From the NCBI GenBank assembly GCA_902496505.1, contig CABVBB010000044.1, forward strand, positions 1 through 9,468: a stretch of DNA of 9,468 bases, given 5' to 3'. The notes below the pieces were generated by a model. The model was not told the origin of the DNA. It worked only from the letters and a program-made list of their open reading frames with translations, and made no database searches. Shown piece by piece: positions 6,264 to 9,468 of this stretch (position 1 is its first letter; each line of letters begins with the position of its first letter). The translations under genes were made by a program, and so were the position numbers. The DNA is from an uncultured Peptococcaceae bacterium (GTDB lineage Bacteria > Bacillota > Peptococcia > Peptococcales > Peptococcaceae).

Positions 6264-7028
6264 ATGGAAGCCTATCCTGATCTCACTGGCAAGATCGCCC
6301 TCGTCACCGGCGCCAGCGCTGGTATGGGCAAAGCCATCACCCAAGCCTATCTCGCCGCTGGCATGACTGTCATCGGCACTGGCAGGCGAAGTGAAAAATT
6401 GGCCCAGCTGCATGCTCTCCTGCCCGCAGAACAGCAGCCCCGCTTCATCCCCGTCGCCGGCGATGTCGGCAAAAGCCAGGACAATCAAGCTCTGCTGGCA
6501 GATATCACTGCCCGCTTCGGCCGTTTGGATGTCTTGGTCAATAACGCTGGCATCATGGATGGAATGACCCCTGTGGGCGATGTCACAGACGAATTGTGGC
6601 AGCAGGTCATGGCCGTCAATCTCACCGGCCCCTTTGAACTCTGCCGCGGCGCAGTAAATCTCATGCTCCCGCAAGAAAAGGGCAACATCATCAATATCGC
6701 CTCTGGCGGCGGTATCGGCGGCGGCCGAGCTGGTGCCGCCTATGTGGCTTCTAAGTTCGCCCTGGTCGGCCTCAGCAAAAATATCGCCTATATGTACGCC
6801 CACGAGGGCATTCGCTGCAACTGCATCTGCCCAGGCGGTGTCGCTACGGAGATCGGCGCGGCAGACTATCACCCCCTAGGCATGGCCCGGGTGCGAAAAG
6901 GCACCGAGACCATTCGCATCGGTCAGCCCGAGGAGATCAGTGACATTGCCTTATTCCTCGCCTCAGAGCGCTCCAGCCTGATCAACGGCGTCGCTCTATT
7001 GGCTGATGCAGGCCGCTCTGCCTGGTGA
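6264..7028 (+). CDS. Short-chain dehydrogenase/reductase (SDR family)
   Basis: Predicted NAD(P)-dependent oxidoreductase of 254 residues, the classical SDR size, cytoplasmic. The cofactor motif TGASAGMG is at residues 15-22. GRR after the second strand (TVIGTGRRSEK) puts arginines at the position that often favours NADP, though this is weak evidence. NNAG is at 93-96, and the catalytic Ser147, Tyr160 and Lys164 (YVASK) have canonical spacing. The PGGVATEI and GQPEEISDIALFLAS segments are typical of the C-terminal part. The end reads LLADAGRSAW where many family members have a DGG motif. AAGGAGG at 6251-6257 gives a strong ribosome binding site, and the gene follows the transporter by only 18 bases, so the two are very likely co-transcribed. 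It probably oxidises or reduces a hydroxyl or keto group on the transported compound or a product of it; the substrate is unknown. Confidence 0.93.
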   Translation: MEAYPDLTGKIALVTGASAGMGKAITQAYLAAGMTVIGTGRRSEKLAQLHALLPAEQQPRFIPVAGDVGKSQDNQALLADITARFGRLDVLVNNAGIMDGMTPVGDVTDELWQQVMAVNLTGPFELCRGAVNLMLPQEKGNIINIASGGGIGGGRAGAAYVASKFALVGLSKNIAYMYAHEGIRCNCICPGGVATEIGAADYHPLGMARVRKGTETIRIGQPEEISDIALFLASERSSLINGVALLADAGRSAW

Positions 7029-7037
7029 TTTCCACAC

Positions 7038-7085
7038 AAAAAACACCGCAGCAACGGTTTTATCGACTGTTGCTGCGGTGTTTTT
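7038..7085. terminator. Bidirectional rho-independent terminator between convergent genes
   Basis: A perfect 17-bp stem is formed by 7039-7055 (A-run plus CACCGCAGCAAC) and 7069-7085 (GTTGCTGCGGTG plus T-run), with a 13-base loop. A-run and T-run on either side make it work on both strands. It ends the SDR gene on the plus strand and the protease gene on the minus strand. Confidence 0.95.
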
Positions 7086-7093
7086 CGTTTTCG

Positions 7094-8311
7094 CTATCTC
7101 CCCTTCACCACTTCGATGGCTTTTTCCAACTGGACGTCGGTGCTGCTGTTGGGATCGGGCGCGATGGTGACATCGGGGGTGATGCCGTTTTCGTGGATCT
7201 CATAGCCGCTCTTGGTGTAGTAATGGGCTGTGGTGAGTTTGATGGCTGAGCCGTCGTTTAGGGGGATGACGCTCTGCATAATGCCTTTGCCGTAGGTCTT
7301 TTCACCGACGACGGCCGCCCAATGGTAATCCTTGAGCGCGCTGGTGACCAATTCCGCTGCGCTGGCGGACTGGCCGTTGACCAATACGGCCATCGGCATA
7401 TCGAGTTCATGCTCGTCTGGCTGCACCAGCACGTGATAGCCTGGCTCTCTGTCCGGGTAGTCGCTCAAGACCACATGGCCGTCCTTAGTCTGCATCATTT
7501 GCCCCTGACCGTTCTTATCCTTGGTGTAAACGATCTGCCCCGGCGGCAGAAGGTAAGCCAAAATATCCACTGCACTGTCTAATGTACCGCCAGGATTATT
7601 GCGCAGATCGATGATCAGACGCGTCATACCTTGGCTTTGCAGACTGGCGGCGGCATTTTTGAATTGATCGGCGGTCAATTCGTCAAAGCTTTTGATCTGG
7701 ATGTAGCCGATCCCATCCTCCAGCATGCGGCTATTGACCGTGACTGTCATGACGTGAGCCCGCTTGAGCTCTTTGGTCAGCGTTTCCTGGGTAGAAGGCC
7801 GATAAACGGTCACACTCACGGTGCTGCCCTCGGGGCCTTTGACTTCATCGTTGACCACATCGTCCAGCAGTTTGCCTTTGGTGGGCACTTGATCGACGGC
7901 GATCAGCTGATCACCATTTTGCAGGCCGGCTATATCAGCAGGCCCATTGGCGTAGACATCGGTGAGCGTGATCTCGCCGGTCTGCAGATCCTGCTGCACT
8001 TCCGCACCGATGCCGCAGTATTCGCCTGTGGTCTGCTCCATCAATCTAGCGTATTCTTCCGGCGTGTAGTACTCCGAATAAACATCCCCCAGGCCATAGA
8101 GCAGACCCGTGTAGATCCCTTCCTCCATCTGCTGGGCATCGCTGTCAAACAAATAATACTCGTCGATGACTTCCTCCAGGAATTTCACCTTCTGGTTGAC
8201 CCGTGCCCGGTCCAAACTGTTCCCATCGCCCGCATACGCCGGCTGAGCGACAGCCAGAAGCGCCCCTACGCACACTGCTGCTGTCGCACGTTTCATACTG
8301 TTTTTGTTCAT
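7094..8311 (-). CDS. S41-family carboxy-terminal processing protease (Ctp-like)
   Basis: Predicted secreted or envelope serine protease of 405 residues, in the usual size range of Ctp proteins. Residues 1-27 are a signal peptide: MNKNSMKRA, then a hydrophobic stretch, with a signal peptidase I site AYA|GD after residue 27. A PDZ domain covers roughly 93-175 (GIGAEV, GPADIAGLQNGDQLIAVD), and the S41 catalytic core about 200-385. The catalytic residues are the second Ser of SAS, Ser317 in VNGQSASAAE, with Lys342 in YGKG exactly 25 residues later and Gln346 after it, the known Ser-Lys-Gln arrangement. LIIDLRNNPGG at 232-242 is a family hallmark. AAGGAGG (8326-8320) lies 8 bases before the ATG and supports the first Met over Met6. 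Such proteases trim C-termini of exported proteins. It is convergent with the transporter/SDR row and probably unrelated to it. Confidence 0.95.
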   Translation of the reverse strand: MNKNSMKRATAAVCVGALLAVAQPAYAGDGNSLDRARVNQKVKFLEEVIDEYYLFDSDAQQMEEGIYTGLLYGLGDVYSEYYTPEEYARLMEQTTGEYCGIGAEVQQDLQTGEITLTDVYANGPADIAGLQNGDQLIAVDQVPTKGKLLDDVVNDEVKGPEGSTVSVTVYRPSTQETLTKELKRAHVMTVTVNSRMLEDGIGYIQIKSFDELTADQFKNAAASLQSQGMTRLIIDLRNNPGGTLDSAVDILAYLLPPGQIVYTKDKNGQGQMMQTKDGHVVLSDYPDREPGYHVLVQPDEHELDMPMAVLVNGQSASAAELVTSALKDYHWAAVVGEKTYGKGIMQSVIPLNDGSAIKLTTAHYYTKSGYEIHENGITPDVTIAPDPNSSTDVQLEKAIEVVKGR

Positions 8312-8337
8312 GATCCCCGCCTCCTTAACATGCCTTC

Positions 8338-8366
8338 ATCTTAGCACGATTGAGGCCAAGTTGCAA
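8338..8366 (-). promoter_or_regulatory. Promoter of the S41 protease gene
   Basis: Read on the minus strand, TTGCAA (8366-8361) and TAAGAT (8343-8338) are separated by 17 bases. Transcription would start near 8331, leaving a short leader of about 20 bases that contains the strong ribosome binding site. Confidence 0.55.
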
Positions 8367-8399
8367 TTATGAACCGCACCACTATTTCCACGGAAATGA

Positions 8400-8568
8400 A
8401 CGCGTCTTCAGGCATTCCCCCAAGAGTCACCCTCTGTACGGCGAGATCACGACGCACTTCTGGAGCTATCCGTTAGATCGCTTTAAGAGCAGAAATGAGC
8501 AAGGACCTGAGCGACTCGACGACATTTTTATGGCAGGGTGGACCGCGAATATCCTTGCTCATTTTTTT
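8400..8568 (+). ncRNA. T-box-like leader element, orphan and possibly degenerate
   Basis: AGGGTGGACCGCG at 8535-8547 matches the T-box consensus AGGGTGGNACCGCG with a single missing base. It is followed by a T7 run at 8562-8568. A 13-bp stem, 8493-8505 with 8552-8564, would make a terminator enclosing the T-box in its loop. An alternative stem, GCAGGG (8533-8538) with CCTTGC (8553-8558, one G-U pair), would sequester the terminator's right arm and bulge out TGGA, so an on/off switch is possible. Upstream, GCGTC (8402-8406) pairs with GACGC (8451-8455) and could be a shortened stem I base, but no specifier loop could be assigned with confidence. In known T-boxes the terminator's left arm follows the T-box; here it precedes it. 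No plus-strand gene lies downstream within the window, only the antisense of the transporter. Left boundary approximate. Confidence 0.5.
8493..8568 (+). terminator. Long-loop intrinsic terminator candidate overlapping the T-box-like motif
   Basis: AAATGAGCAAGGA and TCCTTGCTCATTT form a perfect 13-bp stem with a 46-base loop, and seven T bases overlap and follow the right arm. The loop is unusually long. On the minus strand the same stem is followed only by TCTGCTCTT, so it might also end the right-edge transporter transcript, but less efficiently. Confidence 0.5.
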
Positions 8569-8716
8569 AAAACACTGTCTGACATTTTGGGATGCAGGCG
8601 CTATTCTCGCTGCCCTGATCCTTCCACACTCAAGGAGTGGGCTCGATTTTTTACCACTTTCAGCCTGCGAAAGGTTCATTTCTCCCTTGGAAAGCGCTTC
8701 TCTCAATTATTCCTGC

Positions 8717-9468
8717 TTAACATATCAACAGTCCAAACGGCACCAAAAAGATAAGCGTTACATAAATGACACCTGTTACCAAGATCGCCCAAAGATAGGT
8801 TTTACGGGTGGACATCCACGCTGTATTGCCATGAATCATGGCACCTGTAGCTGATGAACCGGGTGTTATCAAAGCCGTATTCACTGTGAAAACAAAAATG
8901 GGAGCGAAGACATCCACCGGCACACCAACACTTAGAGCTAACTGACAAAGTACGGGCGTAAAGACCATCATCAAGACTAAATTGTGCATAACTTGACTGA
9001 TCAAGTTAAATATGATAATGACCATGATCATAAATACCATGGGGCTCAATCCAGCTACCATTGGTGTGACATATTGAGTAAACGTCGCAATAATACCTGT
9101 TGACTCTTGCTCTAAAGCATCTCCAATGGGAAAGGAGGCTGCCAACATAAAGATCAACGGCCAGTTGACCCCTTTTTGCACACAGTCTTGCAGCTTAAAG
9201 AGCGGTCGACCATCAATTTTTAGCAAAGTAGCGGCCATTATACATAGCGCCGCCGTTCCAACGATACTAAAATTGCTGAGCACTTTTACTGGCTGCAACG
9301 TTTTGGGCAGCAGCAAAGGAATGACTAACATCATAACAAATACCAGCAAAAAGACTAACGCAAACTTTTGCTGTTTATTCATTTTCTGCTCCCGCAAGTC
9401 CGCATATAAATTTCCTTTGCCTCTAAACTGGCTGACGTCAGGTTTGACCATAAATTTAAATACCAATA
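8717..9468 (-). CDS. DASS/SLC13-like anion permease, C-terminal half (partial)
   Basis: The frame is open to the right edge, so the N-terminal part lies outside the window; about 249 codons are visible. By comparison with the transporter at 4764-6245, roughly the first 225 residues are missing. The visible part starts with a charged cytoplasmic loop (to about MNKQQ) and continues with about six hydrophobic segments. It aligns by eye with the second half of the other carrier: KGVNWPLIFM with TGVDWNMFFL, ESTGI with EGTGI, and ISQVMHNLVLMMVFTPVL with FSQFSMNMVLQMVFAPIL. The second-half signature is HNL where SNT is usual, again with the Asn kept. It is therefore a divergent paralog, probably an anion carrier of the inner membrane with a different substrate. 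Codon use looks more AT-rich than the first transporter. The gene runs toward the protease gene on the same strand but is 405 bases away, so co-transcription is doubtful. Confidence 0.85.
   Translation of the reverse strand, partial: LVFKFMVKPDVSQFRGKGNLYADLREQKMNKQQKFALVFLLVFVMMLVIPLLLPKTLQPVKVLSNFSIVGTAALCIMAATLLKIDGRPLFKLQDCVQKGVNWPLIFMLAASFPIGDALEQESTGIIATFTQYVTPMVAGLSPMVFMIMVIIIFNLISQVMHNLVLMMVFTPVLCQLALSVGVPVDVFAPIFVFTVNTALITPGSSATGAMIHGNTAWMSTRKTYLWAILVTGVIYVTLIFLVPFGLLIC

Larger units (their letters stand above)
8345..8716. other. Intergenic region without a supported protein gene
   Basis: This stretch of about 370 bases lies between the promoter of the protease gene and the stop of the right-edge transporter. 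Open frames here (for example from ATG 8495 on the plus strand) run into the antisense of the transporter, lack ribosome binding sites and show no recognisable domain. The left part holds the T-box-like leader described separately. The right part (8570-8716) has only small hairpins, such as CACTC-AAG-GAGTG near 8627-8639 and CTTTC/GAAAG near 8658-8673, with no clear function. Confidence 0.6.

Noticed and set aside
6000..6872. A 290-codon minus-strand open frame across the carrier and SDR genes
   Set aside because: It is antisense to two well-supported genes. Its Asp/His/Gly-rich composition is typical of a shadow frame, and it has no domain.
7631..8344. Plus-strand 237-codon open frame opposite the S41 protease gene
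   Set aside because: The minus-strand gene has a signal peptide, PDZ domain and complete Ser-Lys-Gln active site. The plus-strand frame is its shadow.
8473..8706. Minus-strand 77-codon open frame between transporter and protease genes
   Set aside because: Its composition is unremarkable, no domain is visible, and it overlaps the structured T-box-like element.
8495..8854. Plus-strand open frame of 119 codons starting in the T-box-like region
   Set aside because: It has no ribosome binding site, spans a predicted terminator and runs antisense into the transporter gene. No recognisable domain.

Overview
The window looks like a bacterial chromosome segment. Strong AGGAGG-type ribosome binding sites, a TTG start, compact rho-independent terminators and a T-box-like leader all point to Firmicutes. 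The fairly GC-rich coding style and the DASS-type transporters would fit an anaerobic Negativicutes-like fermenter, but that placement is an inference. No rRNA, tRNA, CRISPR array, insertion sequence or phage gene was found.

Layout. A LysR-type regulator (122-1054, +) ends in a clear terminator. After a 217-base gap holding a good promoter and two palindromes comes a co-directional row of five genes: a large alkaline-phosphatase-superfamily phosphodiesterase/phosphatase (1272-3386), an ABC ATPase with no permease (3459-4283), a small zinc-ribbon protein 4 bases further on (4288-4671), a DASS/SLC13-like membrane transporter (4764-6245) and a short-chain dehydrogenase/reductase (6264-7028). A strong bidirectional terminator (7038-7085) ends this row and also ends a convergent gene for a secreted S41 carboxy-terminal processing protease (7094-8311, -). 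Beyond that lies a gap of about 400 bases with the protease promoter and, on the opposite strand, a T-box-like element with a terminator but no gene to control. The window closes with the C-terminal half of a second DASS-like transporter (8717 to the right edge, -), homologous to the first.

How the genes may work together (inference). The regulator, membrane carrier, cytoplasmic metallo-phosphodiesterase and NAD(P)-dependent oxidoreductase look like a small uptake-and-catabolism unit for an organic anion, perhaps one carrying a phosphoester that is cut in the cytoplasm and then oxidised or reduced. The ABC ATPase and zinc-ribbon protein form a tight pair inside the unit whose role cannot be read from sequence. 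The protease is probably a separate housekeeping envelope gene.

The points most worth a second look are the orphan T-box-like element with unusual topology, the perfect 18-bp palindrome between promoter and start codon of the phosphodiesterase gene, the permease-less ABC ATPase/zinc-ribbon pair, and the DASS-like carriers whose SNT signature is altered.
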